Shown here: positions 6,025 through 14,651 of the stretch, piece by piece
Numbering within the stretch: the stretch's first letter is position 1
How the letters are laid out: each line of letters begins with the position of its first letter
NCBI GenBank assembly: GCA_934621385.1
Contig: CAKTUI010000028.1
Location: 1-37,093, forward strand
Reading direction: 5' to 3'
Length of the DNA: 37,093 bases
Source: an uncultured Kiritimatiellota bacterium
Lineage (GTDB): Bacteria; Verrucomicrobiota; Kiritimatiellia; RFP12; UBA1067
Notes under the pieces: model-generated
Told to the model about the DNA's origin: nothing
Seen by the model: the letters and a program-made list of their open reading frames with translations, nothing else
Database searches by the model: none
Translations under genes and position numbers: made by a program

Positions 6025-8823
6025 TTATGGCGCGAGGAAATGCCCCGTAATTGAGGCCTTGCAATCACGAATCGCCGCAATCGGGCCCTCACAAACGAGA
6101 TTGCCCCCGCGGTCACCCCCGTCCGGCCCGAGGTCAATAATCCAATCCGCGCACTTCATCACATCCGTATTGTGCTCAATCACGACGATGGTATTGCCCT
6201 GATCGCGCAACTTCAGCAACAGACGCATCAATTTGGCGACATCGTCAAAGTGAAGTCCCGTCGTCGGCTCATCCAAAAGGTAAAGCGTCCGACCAGTCGC
6301 CCGCCGCGACAGTTCCGTCGCAAGCTTGATGCGCTGCGCCTCTCCGCCCGAAAGCGTTGTCGCCGACTGACCCAGTGCAATATAGCCAAGCCCGACATCC
6401 ACCAGCGTCTTCAGCTTTCGCGCAAGGGACGGCACCTTCGCAAAGAACTCGAAGGCTTCGGCGACCGTCATCGCCAGCACATCGGCAATGGACTTTCCTC
6501 CGTAGGTCACTTCGAGCGTTTCGGCGTTGAACCGCTTGCCATTGCACTGCTCGCACTCAACATAGACATCCGGCAAGAAACTCATCTCAAGTTTGCGTAC
6601 GCCATCGCCACCGCAAACCTCACAGCGACCGCCCTTGACATTGAACGAGAAGCGTCCCGCCGTGTACCCACGCGCCTTCGCCGCCTCCGTCTGCGCGAAC
6701 AGCTCGCGAATGTCGGAGAAGAAGCCGACGTATGTCGCCGGATTCGAGCGCGGCGTACGGCCAATCGGCGACTGGTCGATTTCAATCACCTTGTCAAAGT
6801 TCTCCATGCCCGTAATCTTACGGTACTTGCCGGGTGTCGTGCGGGCCTTGTAGAAATGCTTCATCAGGGCACTTTTCAGAGTCTCGTCAATGAGCGTCGA
6901 CTTGCCGCTCCCGCTGACCCCCGTCACGACCGTAAAGGAACCAACAGGGATCCTGACCGTAATGTTCTTCAGGTTGTGCTCCTTCGCTCCAGAAAGCGTC
7001 AGGTATTTTGTCGCAGAGGAGATGGGAATGTGCCGAAGATCATCTGGTATGACTTTCTTGCGCCCCGTGAGATAGTCCGCCGTCAGGGACTTCGCCTTCA
7101 ACAAGCCCTTGAAGTCGCCCTGGTACATGACGCGCCCACCCTCACGACCTGCACCAGGTCCCAAATCGACGATATAATCCGCCGCACGCATCATTTCCTC
7201 GTCGTGTTCGACGATAACAACCGTATTGCCGCGATCGCGCAGCCCCTTGAGCGTCGCAATCAGCCGGTCGTTGTCACGCGGATGCAGGCCAATCGTCGGC
7301 TCATCAAGGACATACAAAACACCCGTCAGACCCGAACCGATTTGCGTGGCTAGGCGAATGCGTTGCATTTCCCCGCCCGAAAGCGTCGCGCTCGGGCGAT
7401 CCAGCGTCAAGTAGTCAAGCCCGACATCCATCAGGAACTGGAGTCGGCGAATAATCTCGTGCAGGATGTCGCGCACGGGGCCGAATGTCCGGCTTGCCGA
7501 ATCGGCATCAAGCGAGCGGAAGAACGCCAGCGACTGAGATACGGGCATCGCCATCACCTCGACAATCGTCCGTCCGCCAACAGTCGCGGAACGGGATTTT
7601 GGACGAAGGCGCGACCCATGGCAGTCGGGACACGTCCGATAATTCTGGTAGGCCTCGTACTTCTTGCGCGTCTCGTCATCCTCCGCCTCGTCCAGTCGCT
7701 TCTGCAAGGTCGCCAGCACACCCTCAAACGGGCGGTCAACACTCCTCCACGGCAGTACGAGGTCGTCGCTGAATCCGTGCATCAGGCGATGGCGAAACGA
7801 TTCCGGCAATCTCTCGTAGGGCGTGTTCAGGTCGACCTTGTACTGCTTGGCAATGTGCTCAAGAAGCGCATTGTAGTACATGATGGCATTATGCCCCGCC
7901 CGTCGCCAGGCATGGATGCACTCCCGAAGCGGCAATGTCTTGTCGGGAACCACAAGATCCTCGTCAAAATAGTAAAGATTGCCAAGTCCCGCGCACGTCG
8001 GACAGGCCCCGAAAGGCGAATTAAAGGAAAACGAGCGCGGCTTCAACTCGTCAAACGAGATGCCGCAATGCGTACAGGCATTCAACTCGGAATATGTCTC
8101 CTCCACCGGCGGGTCGGATTCAAGCCGCTCAACGGACAGGACACCCTTCCCCTCGCGAAGAGCCAGCTCAACCGAATCTGTCAGCCGCGTCCGATCGCAC
8201 GGAAGGACAAGTCGATCCACAACGATGTCAATCGTATGGCTGCACTTCTTGTCGAGTTCCGGCAACTCGTCGATTGGATAGGTCTCACCGTCGATGCGAA
8301 CGCGAGCAAAGCCATTGCGGCGAATCGCGGCAAGCGTATTCTCGTGCCGCCCCTTCTTGCCCTTCACAACGGGCGCGTAGATAATCGCCTTGCCCTTCCC
8401 GGACGCAAGAATCGTATCCACAATCTGCTCGGCGGACTGGCGGTGAACCTCCCGTCCGCACTTGGGACAGTGCGGAATCGCGACGGAACCATAAAGGATT
8501 CGCAAGTAGTCGTGTATCTCGGTAACCGTCGCAACGATGGAACGCGGGTTCCCACCCGTCGTGTGCTGCTCAATTGAAATGGCCGGCGAAAGTCCCTCGA
8601 TTTTCTCCACGTCCGGCTTCTGCAACCGATCGAGAAACTGCCGCGCATAAGCCGAAAGCGACTCAACGTACCGCCTCTGTCCCTCGGCATAAAGCGTATC
8701 AAAGGCCAGGGAGGACTTGCCGCTCCCCGAAAGTCCCGTGACCACCGTCAAGGAATTCCGCGGAATCGTTACATCGATTCCGCGGAGATTGTGGACACGT
8801 GCGTTCCGAATGGTGATGTCCAT
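6025..8823 (-). CDS. uvrA: Excinuclease ABC subunit A
   Basis: A 932-residue UvrA, the usual length for this DNA damage sensor of nucleotide excision repair. It has two ABC ATPase units: 'GLSGSGKSS' near residue 31 and 'GVSGSGKST' in the second half. Both signatures are present ('TLSGGEMQRI' and 'TLSGGEAQRI'). So are the zinc-module CxxC pairs ('CTHCGISF', 'CPTCAGLG', 'CEVCGGDG', 'CEQCNGKR'). The motif 'SAYARQFLDRL' and the final 'LDEPTTGLH' are also typical. The ATG lies 9 nt after the rho stop codon with no strong ribosome site, suggesting translational coupling within the operon. Confidence 0.97.
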   Translation of the reverse strand: MDITIRNARVHNLRGIDVTIPRNSLTVVTGLSGSGKSSLAFDTLYAEGQRRYVESLSAYARQFLDRLQKPDVEKIEGLSPAISIEQHTTGGNPRSIVATVTEIHDYLRILYGSVAIPHCPKCGREVHRQSAEQIVDTILASGKGKAIIYAPVVKGKKGRHENTLAAIRRNGFARVRIDGETYPIDELPELDKKCSHTIDIVVDRLVLPCDRTRLTDSVELALREGKGVLSVERLESDPPVEETYSELNACTHCGISFDELKPRSFSFNSPFGACPTCAGLGNLYYFDEDLVVPDKTLPLRECIHAWRRAGHNAIMYYNALLEHIAKQYKVDLNTPYERLPESFRHRLMHGFSDDLVLPWRSVDRPFEGVLATLQKRLDEAEDDETRKKYEAYQNYRTCPDCHGSRLRPKSRSATVGGRTIVEVMAMPVSQSLAFFRSLDADSASRTFGPVRDILHEIIRRLQFLMDVGLDYLTLDRPSATLSGGEMQRIRLATQIGSGLTGVLYVLDEPTIGLHPRDNDRLIATLKGLRDRGNTVVIVEHDEEMMRAADYIVDLGPGAGREGGRVMYQGDFKGLLKAKSLTADYLTGRKKVIPDDLRHIPISSATKYLTLSGAKEHNLKNITVRIPVGSFTVVTGVSGSGKSTLIDETLKSALMKHFYKARTTPGKYRKITGMENFDKVIEIDQSPIGRTPRSNPATYVGFFSDIRELFAQTEAAKARGYTAGRFSFNVKGGRCEVCGGDGVRKLEMSFLPDVYVECEQCNGKRFNAETLEVTYGGKSIADVLAMTVAEAFEFFAKVPSLARKLKTLVDVGLGYIALGQSATTLSGGEAQRIKLATELSRRATGRTLYLLDEPTTGLHFDDVAKLMRLLLKLRDQGNTIVVIEHNTDVMKCADWIIDLGPDGGDRGGNLVCEGPIAAIRDCKASITGHFLAP

Positions 8824-8832
8824 ACCGACCGA

Positions 8833-10383
8833 TCAGATGGGTTTCGGTGTCATCGCCAGCAGGAACTCGGGATTGGACTTCGTCTTGCTGAGGGACTTGA
8901 GCACCGACTTCATCGCCGACTCGGGACCCGCCATCGACAGAAGGCGGCGAATGCCCCAGGTCTTCTCAAGTTCCATCGGGTCAAGCAGCAAATCCTCCTT
9001 GCGCGTACCCGACTTGTCAATGTCAATCGCCGGAAAGATACGCTTGTCGGCAAGCCCACGGTCAAGCACAAGTTCCATGTTGCCCGTACCCTTGAACTCC
9101 TCGAAAATAACCTCGTCCATGCGGCTACCCGTATCGACGAGACCCGTCGCAATAATCGTCAGCGAACCACCGCCCTCAATATTGCGAGCCGCGCCGAAGA
9201 AACGCTTCGGACGATGCAGGGCGAGCGCATCAACACCACCCGTCAAAATCTTTCCGGAATGCGGCTGAACCGTATTGTAGGCACGGGCCAGTCGTGTAAT
9301 CGAGTCGAGCAGGATGATGACGTCGCGCCCATTCTCAACCTGCCGCTTCGACATCTCAATCGCCATTTCCGCTACATTGACGTGGTGCTGGGGCTCCTCG
9401 TCAAAGGTAGAGGCCAAGACCATGGCCTTCGTGTTGCGCTGCATATCCGTCACTTCCTCAGGACGCTCGTCCACAAGAAGGATAATCAGCATCGCATCAG
9501 GATAATTGGCGGTAATCGCATTCGCCATCTTCTGGAGAAGCACCGTCTTACCGACACGCGGAGGCGCCACAATCAGACCGCGCTGACCGAACCCAATCGG
9601 CGTGAACAGGTCGACGACACGTGTCGAATACTCCGTCGGCTTCGTCTCAAGGATAATTCGCCGCGTGGGGAAAGTCGGTGTCAGGCTCTCGAAATGAATG
9701 ACGCGGGCCGCGACGGAAGGCTCCTTGCCATTCACCGTATTCACATTGCCAAGGCAGAAGAAGCGGTCGCGGTCACGCGGGTCACGAATCGGACCCTCAA
9801 TCACGTCGCCCGTGCGGAGCGCATGGCGGCGAATCTGCTGCTGCGTAACGAACACGTCTTCCGGGCAGGCGATGAAGTTGTTCTTCGCGGAACGAAGGAA
9901 GCCATGCCCCTCGCGAACGATTTCAAGACAGCCGCTCGCCAACACGGCACCTCCATGTTGGAGATAGGCGCGAATTGCCGCGAAAATCAACTCGTGCTTG
10001 CGATAGGTTCCGAGTTCCTCCGGATCGGCCCCCGGCATCATACGGTCAACGATCTGCTGCGCCGGCCACGTCTGAATATCCGCCAACCGGTATTCGGGCA
10101 GGTCAAAATTGCGCCGCGGATTGACAGCGGCCTCCGGCTCCGCATCCTGCGGTTCCGTCGGCAGGGGCGGATTCAGCAGCGGGTTCACGCTCTCCTCACC
10201 ATTCGCACCACGAATCGGCGAATTGTTCGCCTTCGCCGTCCGCGAAAAGCCCTTGCGCCCGCGAAATCCTGATTTCTTTGAACCACCCGAACGCCCAGCC
10301 GATGCGGAATTACCACCCGCACCCGAACCGCCACCCTGCGCGGCCTTGCCGACATTCGCAAATACATCGAATTCTTCTGCCAT
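8833..10383 (-). CDS. rho: Transcription termination factor Rho
   Basis: A 516-residue hexameric RNA helicase that terminates transcription. The first ~90 residues are a Gly/Ser/Arg-rich low-complexity extension not present in E. coli Rho. The Rho N-terminal and cold-shock RNA-binding domains follow ('GCLEIVREGHGFLRS', 'EDVFVTQQQIRR'). Then comes the RecA-type ATPase with Walker A 'APPRVGKT' (273-280), where PRVGKT replaces the usual PKAGKT. Walker B is 'VIILLDSITRLARAYN' and the secondary-channel segment is 'GNMELVLDRGLADKRIFPAIDI'. GGAG lies 8-9 nt before the ATG. It is the first gene of the rho-uvrA-mrp/rdgB-dsbD operon. Confidence 0.97.
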   Translation of the reverse strand: MAEEFDVFANVGKAAQGGGSGAGGNSASAGRSGGSKKSGFRGRKGFSRTAKANNSPIRGANGEESVNPLLNPPLPTEPQDAEPEAAVNPRRNFDLPEYRLADIQTWPAQQIVDRMMPGADPEELGTYRKHELIFAAIRAYLQHGGAVLASGCLEIVREGHGFLRSAKNNFIACPEDVFVTQQQIRRHALRTGDVIEGPIRDPRDRDRFFCLGNVNTVNGKEPSVAARVIHFESLTPTFPTRRIILETKPTEYSTRVVDLFTPIGFGQRGLIVAPPRVGKTVLLQKMANAITANYPDAMLIILLVDERPEEVTDMQRNTKAMVLASTFDEEPQHHVNVAEMAIEMSKRQVENGRDVIILLDSITRLARAYNTVQPHSGKILTGGVDALALHRPKRFFGAARNIEGGGSLTIIATGLVDTGSRMDEVIFEEFKGTGNMELVLDRGLADKRIFPAIDIDKSGTRKEDLLLDPMELEKTWGIRRLLSMAGPESAMKSVLKSLSKTKSNPEFLLAMTPKPI

Positions 10384-10553
10384 TTCTGTTTCTCCAGTTG
10401 CGGATAGCCCGAATCCTCTCGGCCTTCCTGCATCAGTGGGATTGACGATGCTCTCGACTCGGCACGCTCACCGAATCTCAACCGCTCTTCCGCGCATCTC
10501 GTGCGCGTCTCCATTCAGAACGGAAACCGACCCCTTCCAAACGGAACGCACAT
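10384..10553 (-). promoter_or_regulatory. Untranslated leader of rho
   Basis: About 165 nt lie between the predicted rho promoter and its ATG. No ORF with a ribosome site was found in it. Rho genes are often autoregulated through termination in their leader, so this length fits that pattern, but no specific structure was identified. Confidence 0.35.
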
Positions 10554-10562
10554 ATTATAGCA
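10554..10562 (-). promoter_or_regulatory. Extended -10 promoter of rho operon
   Basis: The minus strand reads TGC-TATAAT, a perfect extended -10. The -35 region is poor. Transcription should start near 10547 and give a leader of about 165 nt. Confidence 0.6.
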
Positions 10563-11076
10563 TATTTTCGCTCGCTTTTGGCGTAGGTACGAAGAAATGG
10601 AAAATTGTAAGATCTAATGGGTCAGCAAAAGCGGAAAGGACCATGTCCGAGAGGAGGGTCAGGAAGAGGAGGCCGCCCCCTCCCTACAAGTCACCGCAGG
10701 GAATTGTCCGGCGTTCTGCATTCTCTCATCGACAATCGGGTGCATGAGATTTCCTACATGAATCCCCACGCAGGGAGATGCGAGATTCGAGAAATTAAAG
10801 ACGAAGCGGACTTGAAGTTGTGGAACTGCTGCCGTCAATAAGGACGGATACTCATAAACCGGCCCTTCAGAACGATAGCCGACGTGCGCAAGGTCATCGC
10901 GGAGACAATCTGGGGCCGCCACAACGAGAGCCTTGGCTACAAGACACCCGCCGTAATTCGCGCAGAGCGGAAAGAGGTGGCGTGATGCCAGGCGAAAAAG
11001 ATTGCGCACTGTACCGCACGAGTCGCAGCACAGCGCAGCAAGGGCGGAACCCCGCCCTGCCGTCAAACAACGCAAC
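10563..11076. other. Gene-poor spacer between rho operon and Rhs locus
   Basis: I accept no intact gene in this stretch. A plus-strand open frame (10617-10841) and a minus-strand frame (10659-11075) exist, but neither has a ribosome site or recognisable sequence. It does contain a transposase remnant (10842-10985) and a 7-bp GC hairpin (AGGGCGG/CCGCCCT, 11041-11058, 4-nt loop). The mixture suggests decayed mobile DNA at the edge of the accessory region. Confidence 0.45.
10842..10985 (+). pseudogene. IS3-type transposase C-terminal remnant
   Basis: The plus-strand frame from 10842 to the TGA at 10983 encodes a 47-residue fragment containing 'RTIADVRKVIAETIW' and 'HNESLGYKTPAVI'. The latter is the hallmark C-terminal end of IS3/IS150-type integrase-fold transposases (normally ...YN-x-x-RPH-x-SLGYKTPA...). 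The RPH part is missing, and no DDE core or inverted repeats were seen nearby, so this is a dead fragment. It marks past insertion at the border of the Rhs locus. Confidence 0.6.
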
Positions 11077-11277
11077 CTAATCGTGCGACATATTTAAAGC
11101 ATGACCCACTTTATCCTTCATCCGCGGTTTTGATATTGATATTTGCAACTCATTCAGAAATACATCTATGTCTTTACCGTAATCATTCCATCCCCGATAC
11201 GATTTTAGCCTGACGCCAAACTTCTCAATGCAGCCTCGTACATGCAACCGAAATTCACAATTCTCGCGTTTCGACAA
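11077..11277 (-). CDS. Small hypothetical protein at 3' end of Rhs locus
   Basis: A 66-residue frame that I do not recognise (begins 'SKRENCEFRLHVRG', Lys-rich, no membrane segment). The only start in frame is TTG at 11277. An AGGAGG lies 11 nt upstream of it, but that site is better spaced for the ATG at 11282, which opens only a 25-codon frame. Base composition is AT-rich like the neighbouring immunity genes. It may be an orphan immunity gene or the decayed end of a cassette. Confidence 0.35.
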   Translation of the reverse strand: MSKRENCEFRLHVRGCIEKFGVRLKSYRGWNDYGKDIDVFLNELQISISKPRMKDKVGHALNMSHD

Positions 11278-11368
11278 CTCATCTTTTACCTCCTGGCTTC
11301 ATTCAAATACGGGATTTCCTGTCGTACCCATCTCATCAATAAAAATACCTTCTCATAATTCAATATCA

Positions 11369-12301
11369 TCAATGCGCCTTTACTCGGGGACTTCTATCTT
11401 GCCGAACAATGCACCCTCGCTCCAACTTGCACGCGCAGGGAGATGTTGCATCGTACAACGTGCCGGTCTCGTACAGGCGTCTGCGCTTTGCACTATACTC
11501 GGACGACAGCCACAGGCAGGACGACTGCGGCCAGAAGCGGACCCCCGGGGCATCCATCACTGGCACATACTCATTAAACTTGCATTTGTTCTTTCCGCCA
11601 CGAGCACCCGGGGAGAACAGCTGCCATATTCCGTCCCTTACTTCATATTCGATTTTAGAACCGCCAATTCCGCCTAACCATTTGCCGTCTATGCCCAACT
11701 CTTTCAGCCCTCCGGGATATGATCCATGCTTCCGTTTCCATTCGCCAAGTGCACAGGCAATCCCAATCATATTCCTAAACGCCCTGTGCGCGGCGATTCT
11801 GGCGGAGATGCCGCTTCGCGGACTTGTCTCCAAGAACATGGAGTCTGGGAGAATTCTGTCGATATCCTGGAGCCCCAAAGTCCCAACGCCCGAATTAACC
11901 ACCCGAAGCAACGAATACTCCACGCTGCTCACATACTGCAACCATTCGATGTCGCCCACCTCCGCCCTTGACGACAGAAACTGGCGAATCTCCTCACTAC
12001 GGTCCTCCGCCGGTCTTTGCACATAGGCCAACATCTCAAATCGACCCAACGCCCGGTAGAATGAAATGTCGCGCTGGACAACATCGGGGCGCACATACGC
12101 ATCAAAGACCACCCGACCTTCCTTTAGAATACCACGCGCCGGACGAACGATGCCATTCGTTCCGCAGTAGTCGAACCGAAGGCATTCCGCATAGAAGTTA
12201 CGCACCCTCTCAACATCTATCGCACGATCTGCGGACACTGCACTTGCCGCAAGCAGAACACCCAGAGCTGCCATTTTGATTTGTCTGTTCAGAACCGACA
12301 T
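11369..12301 (-). CDS. Secreted cassette-associated protein (paralogue of 18285-19259)
   Basis: A 310-residue protein with a signal peptide ('MAALGVLLAASAVSA' region). It is clearly related to the 324-residue product at 18285-19259: both share 'ILPDSM', 'FRNMIGIACALGEW' against 'FKNMLSIACAVGDY', 'IEYEV' against 'IEYEY', and 'KRRRLYETG' against 'RKRRMLYDG'. The 'ACALGEWKRKHGSYPGGLKEL' motif is common in secreted planctomycete and kiritimatiellote proteins. It follows the two small membrane proteins of the 12922-14229 Rhs cassette, as its paralogue follows those of the 19848 gene. AAAGGAG precedes the ATG. The C-terminus diverges after 'LYETG'. In the next frame a better match ending 'GKIEVPE' is open, so a late frameshift near 11455 is possible. 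Confidence 0.65.
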   Translation of the reverse strand: MSVLNRQIKMAALGVLLAASAVSADRAIDVERVRNFYAECLRFDYCGTNGIVRPARGILKEGRVVFDAYVRPDVVQRDISFYRALGRFEMLAYVQRPAEDRSEEIRQFLSSRAEVGDIEWLQYVSSVEYSLLRVVNSGVGTLGLQDIDRILPDSMFLETSPRSGISARIAAHRAFRNMIGIACALGEWKRKHGSYPGGLKELGIDGKWLGGIGGSKIEYEVRDGIWQLFSPGARGGKNKCKFNEYVPVMDAPGVRFWPQSSCLWLSSEYSAKRRRLYETGTLYDATSPCACKLERGCIVRQDRSPRVKAH

Positions 12302-12394
12302 CTTTTCACTCCTTTTATCTTCACCTTAATTCAGCCTTTTATGCATATGGCGACATAGCGGACGGCTATCGGAAAAAATAAGAGGTGGCAATTC

Positions 12395-12712
12395 TCAGTC
12401 GGAAGAAGGGAATCGATCGGAAATCTCATCCATTTCAACAAGTTTATCCCACCACTTGACAATAATTCCATTGTCCATATCCTTGCCAGACTTAGAATGA
12501 TAATACGCGGCAAATCCTTTCCTGATTTCTGGGAGATACATTTTCAGAAGCGCATCATCCTTATACTTATGTTCCAGTTGCTCGCAGATGTGGAAAATTG
12601 TCGCCATCTCTTCATTGGCGGTTGAGATTGGAGACAGCGAAAAGAGCCAAGCAAACAGGATTCCAAACACAATGCCCACAACAAAGGGAGCAAGCGAATT
12701 ACCATTGCCCAT
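12395..12712 (-). CDS. Small membrane protein, candidate immunity factor
   Basis: A 105-residue protein starting at the ATG at 12712 (MGNGNSLAPF), with AAAGG 8 nt before it. One transmembrane segment ('FVVGIVFGILFAWLFSL') is followed by a helical, charged extracytoplasmic part rich in Lys, Glu and Asp. The start overlaps the end of the preceding 69-residue gene by 14 nt. Position directly behind an Rhs C-terminal cassette and the small-membrane-protein design make it a candidate immunity or accessory protein. No family was recognised. Confidence 0.6.
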   Translation of the reverse strand: MGNGNSLAPFVVGIVFGILFAWLFSLSPISTANEEMATIFHICEQLEHKYKDDALLKMYLPEIRKGFAAYYHSKSGKDMDNGIIVKWWDKLVEMDEISDRFPSSD

Positions 12713-12908
12713 ATTTAATCCTTTCAGCATCTTGCACCAACGCCTCGTTGTTTTCAATGAGACCTATCGCTTTCAACTGGTCACCGAGAACTTCCCTGAC
12801 AACCAGCACACGCGACCTTCGATTCTCGATGAACCGCACAAAGAATAGCGCGGACACCAGCATTCCCACAATCCATCCGTAAAGTATAAAGCGCAATACC
12901 TTAGCCAT
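12699..12908 (-). CDS. Small membrane protein after Rhs cassette
   Basis: A 69-residue protein with one N-terminal transmembrane segment ('FILYGWIVGMLVSALFFV') and a short charged helix. It begins 13 nt after the stop codon of the 12922-14229 Rhs cassette, with AAGGA about 10 nt before the ATG. By position it is the first candidate immunity gene of that cassette. The equivalent slot behind the 19848 Rhs gene also holds two single-pass proteins. Confidence 0.6.
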   Translation of the reverse strand: MAKVLRFILYGWIVGMLVSALFFVRFIENRRSRVLVVREVLGDQLKAIGLIENNEALVQDAERIKYGQW

Positions 12909-12921
12909 AAGTAAGTTGTCC

Positions 12922-14229
12922 TTATTCCGGTATGAACAGAGTCCATCCTATATGTGTTTTAAATTCTTGGGCATATCCAGCCGTCGCCAATTGCTTCATC
13001 CATTTATCATAGATTGTATTACCTCCGCCCCAATCGCAGGAAAAATAGTCAAGAAACGGAAAATCCACCGTGGCCTGATCATGAAAATCATACAAATCAT
13101 CAATTGTAGCCCTAACATAAACGCCCTCTGCCGACCGGCTGGTAACCTTATAGTTAATTCCTACCGCACCAAGCGATGTCTCAAAATCAATATCTGCCCA
13201 TCCGCCCTTCAAGACCCGATCGAAATGGGTATCGGACCCTGCCTTAATCTTTTCTATTGCCCTACCATTCGCAGAATTAATTGCGGTCTCTCCCGCAATT
13301 ACATCGTATGCAAGTGTTTGATCTCCCAACGACCCCATATATCTACTTAGGAAGGACAATGTATAAGGACGTCCTGCAACCCACCCTGCCAATCCATACA
13401 ATGAGTTATTGGCGGCTTCCAACCAGGTGTCAATAGCACTCGCCAATTGCATCAATTCATATTCGTTTAGTCCATGTGGGTCGTAGGCCATTGCACCCCA
13501 CAGATCCACTGCGTCCGTCACCCTATTCCCGCAGTACGCGAACGGGTTCCAGCCGTCGGGGTAGCCGAGCGGGTCGGCTGTCTGCCACTTGGCGAGGTCG
13601 GCGCGGTAGTTGCGCATCAGGAACGCGCGGCCGAGCCCCTCGACCAGCGGCTTGCCCGTGAAGAACGCGTGACGGCCCCCGCCCTCGCCGAAGGCCGTCA
13701 GCGCGGCGGCGGAGTACCTCGCGCCCCGTCTCGCGCCGACCGTGGTCCCGAGCGCGTCGTTGAGGTAGGCGACGCCCTTCGAGGAGACGACCGGATTGCC
13801 GCGCGGCCCCTTGCGGGCCCTGCGGGCGCTTCGCTTCGCTCGCGGCTTCCCTCCGGAGCGAAGCTTCTTCGGCGCATCTCCGGCGTGCGGCTCGTTCACG
13901 AAGCGCTCGTCGCCGCGCCGGACGAGCGCGAGCCCGTCCCACTCGAACTCCTCCGCCCTCCCCCCGCCGTAGTCCGCGCGCGCGAGCTGCCCGTCCGGGT
14001 GGTACGCGTAGGCGAGGGTCCGCCCGCCCTCCGTCACCGCGAGCACCTTGTCGAGGTAGCCGTAGCGGTAGGCCCTGCCGCCCTCCCTCACGAGCCGCCC
14101 CGCCGCATCATAGGCGTAGATCGTCGTCTCGCCGCCGGCCGTCGACGAGACGAGCCGCCCGAGCCGGTCGTAGGAGCGCGCCTCCCTCGGCAGCACCTTT
14201 CCCTTCTCCTGTGGACGATTGACACTCAT
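12922..14229 (-). CDS. Orphan Rhs core with C-terminal toxin candidate (CT1)
   Basis: A 435-residue Rhs fragment with no signal peptide or translocation domain. Residues 18 to about 110 carry the last YD repeats ('YDRLGRLV', 'YDAAGRLV', 'YHPDGQLA'). Then come a basic linker ('KPRAKRSARRARKGPRG'), 'GVAYLNDALGTTVGA' and the junction 'WQTADPLGYPDGWNPFAYCGN'. The variable tip (about the last 189 residues, 12922-13491) is AT-rich. It is homologous to the tip of the 19848 gene: both have 'LYDFHD' or 'RYWFHD' and end in 'GYAxEfkThIgWtL'-like sequence. I do not recognise the tip family. The ATG overlaps the upstream gene's stop as ATGA, so the gene is translationally coupled. It is probably a silent cassette that can recombine onto an intact Rhs, but independent expression is possible. 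Confidence 0.8.
   Translation of the reverse strand: MSVNRPQEKGKVLPREARSYDRLGRLVSSTAGGETTIYAYDAAGRLVREGGRAYRYGYLDKVLAVTEGGRTLAYAYHPDGQLARADYGGGRAEEFEWDGLALVRRGDERFVNEPHAGDAPKKLRSGGKPRAKRSARRARKGPRGNPVVSSKGVAYLNDALGTTVGARRGARYSAAALTAFGEGGGRHAFFTGKPLVEGLGRAFLMRNYRADLAKWQTADPLGYPDGWNPFAYCGNRVTDAVDLWGAMAYDPHGLNEYELMQLASAIDTWLEAANNSLYGLAGWVAGRPYTLSFLSRYMGSLGDQTLAYDVIAGETAINSANGRAIEKIKAGSDTHFDRVLKGGWADIDFETSLGAVGINYKVTSRSAEGVYVRATIDDLYDFHDQATVDFPFLDYFSCDWGGGNTIYDKWMKQLATAGYAQEFKTHIGWTLFIPE
13531..14120 (-). repeat. Rhs core repeat, copy D
   Basis: This GC-rich stretch is nearly identical at the DNA level to 17656-18253 and 20472-21062, and in part to 15881-16128. It encodes the end of the Rhs core up to the junction 'WNPFAYC'. 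Homology this close allows recombination between cassettes. Confidence 0.8.
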
Positions 14230-14555
14230 CTCACAACGCCAAGAACATGCTTTATCTCATTCAACTTCTGAATATACTCATTTTGCCCAGAACACACCAA
14301 GCCAGCATAGGCTGCCGAAAAGACATACGCCAACTCGCGAACCTTCAACGCAATAGATTCGACATCTGTATGATCCTGACTTCTGGCCTCATATATCCAT
14401 TCTGTCAACCTTCCCTCACGGGGCTTATTGACATACAATTCATCGAGCAGCGACGCGCATCTCCCCGCTTTTTCATCTGCCATCTTCCCATACATGAACA
14501 AAGATAACATTCCCAAGGCAAACCCTGTCAACATCCAAATGATATTTCTTATCAT
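14226..14555 (-). CDS. Small membrane protein, candidate immunity factor
   Basis: A 109-residue protein from the ATG at 14555, preceded by a strong GGAGG site 8 nt upstream. It has one transmembrane helix ('IIWMLTGFALGMLSLFMYG') and then a mostly helical domain of ~85 residues. Its stop overlaps the ATG of the next Rhs cassette (14229) by four bases. It belongs to the module behind the metallopeptidase-like cassette and resembles in design, not obviously in sequence, the other small single-pass proteins of the locus. Confidence 0.6.
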   Translation of the reverse strand: MIRNIIWMLTGFALGMLSLFMYGKMADEKAGRCASLLDELYVNKPREGRLTEWIYEARSQDHTDVESIALKVRELAYVFSAAYAGLVCSGQNEYIQKLNEIKHVLGVVR

Positions 14556-14651
14556 TATTCCAACCTCCTCAACGAGATACCCCGCATCATTTGGGGTCGT
14601 GAAAACAGAAAGCATAACAATCCATCATTTTAAACCGTCAATATCGTCCAG

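Noticed and set aside
8791..10272. Plus-strand 493-residue open frame opposite rho
   Set aside because: Lies fully antisense to a clear Rho protein and has basic, low-complexity translation.
10617..10841. Plus-strand 74-residue open frame
   Set aside because: The second half looks slightly protein-like, but no start signal, homologue or partner gene could be named; kept only as part of the spacer.
11041..11058. GC hairpin as intrinsic terminator of the Rhs operon
   Set aside because: The stem is strong, but no T run follows on either strand; better described as a palindromic repeat.
10659..11075. Minus-strand 138-residue open frame
   Set aside because: No ribosome site or recognisable motif; it runs antisense to the transposase remnant, so is most likely chance.
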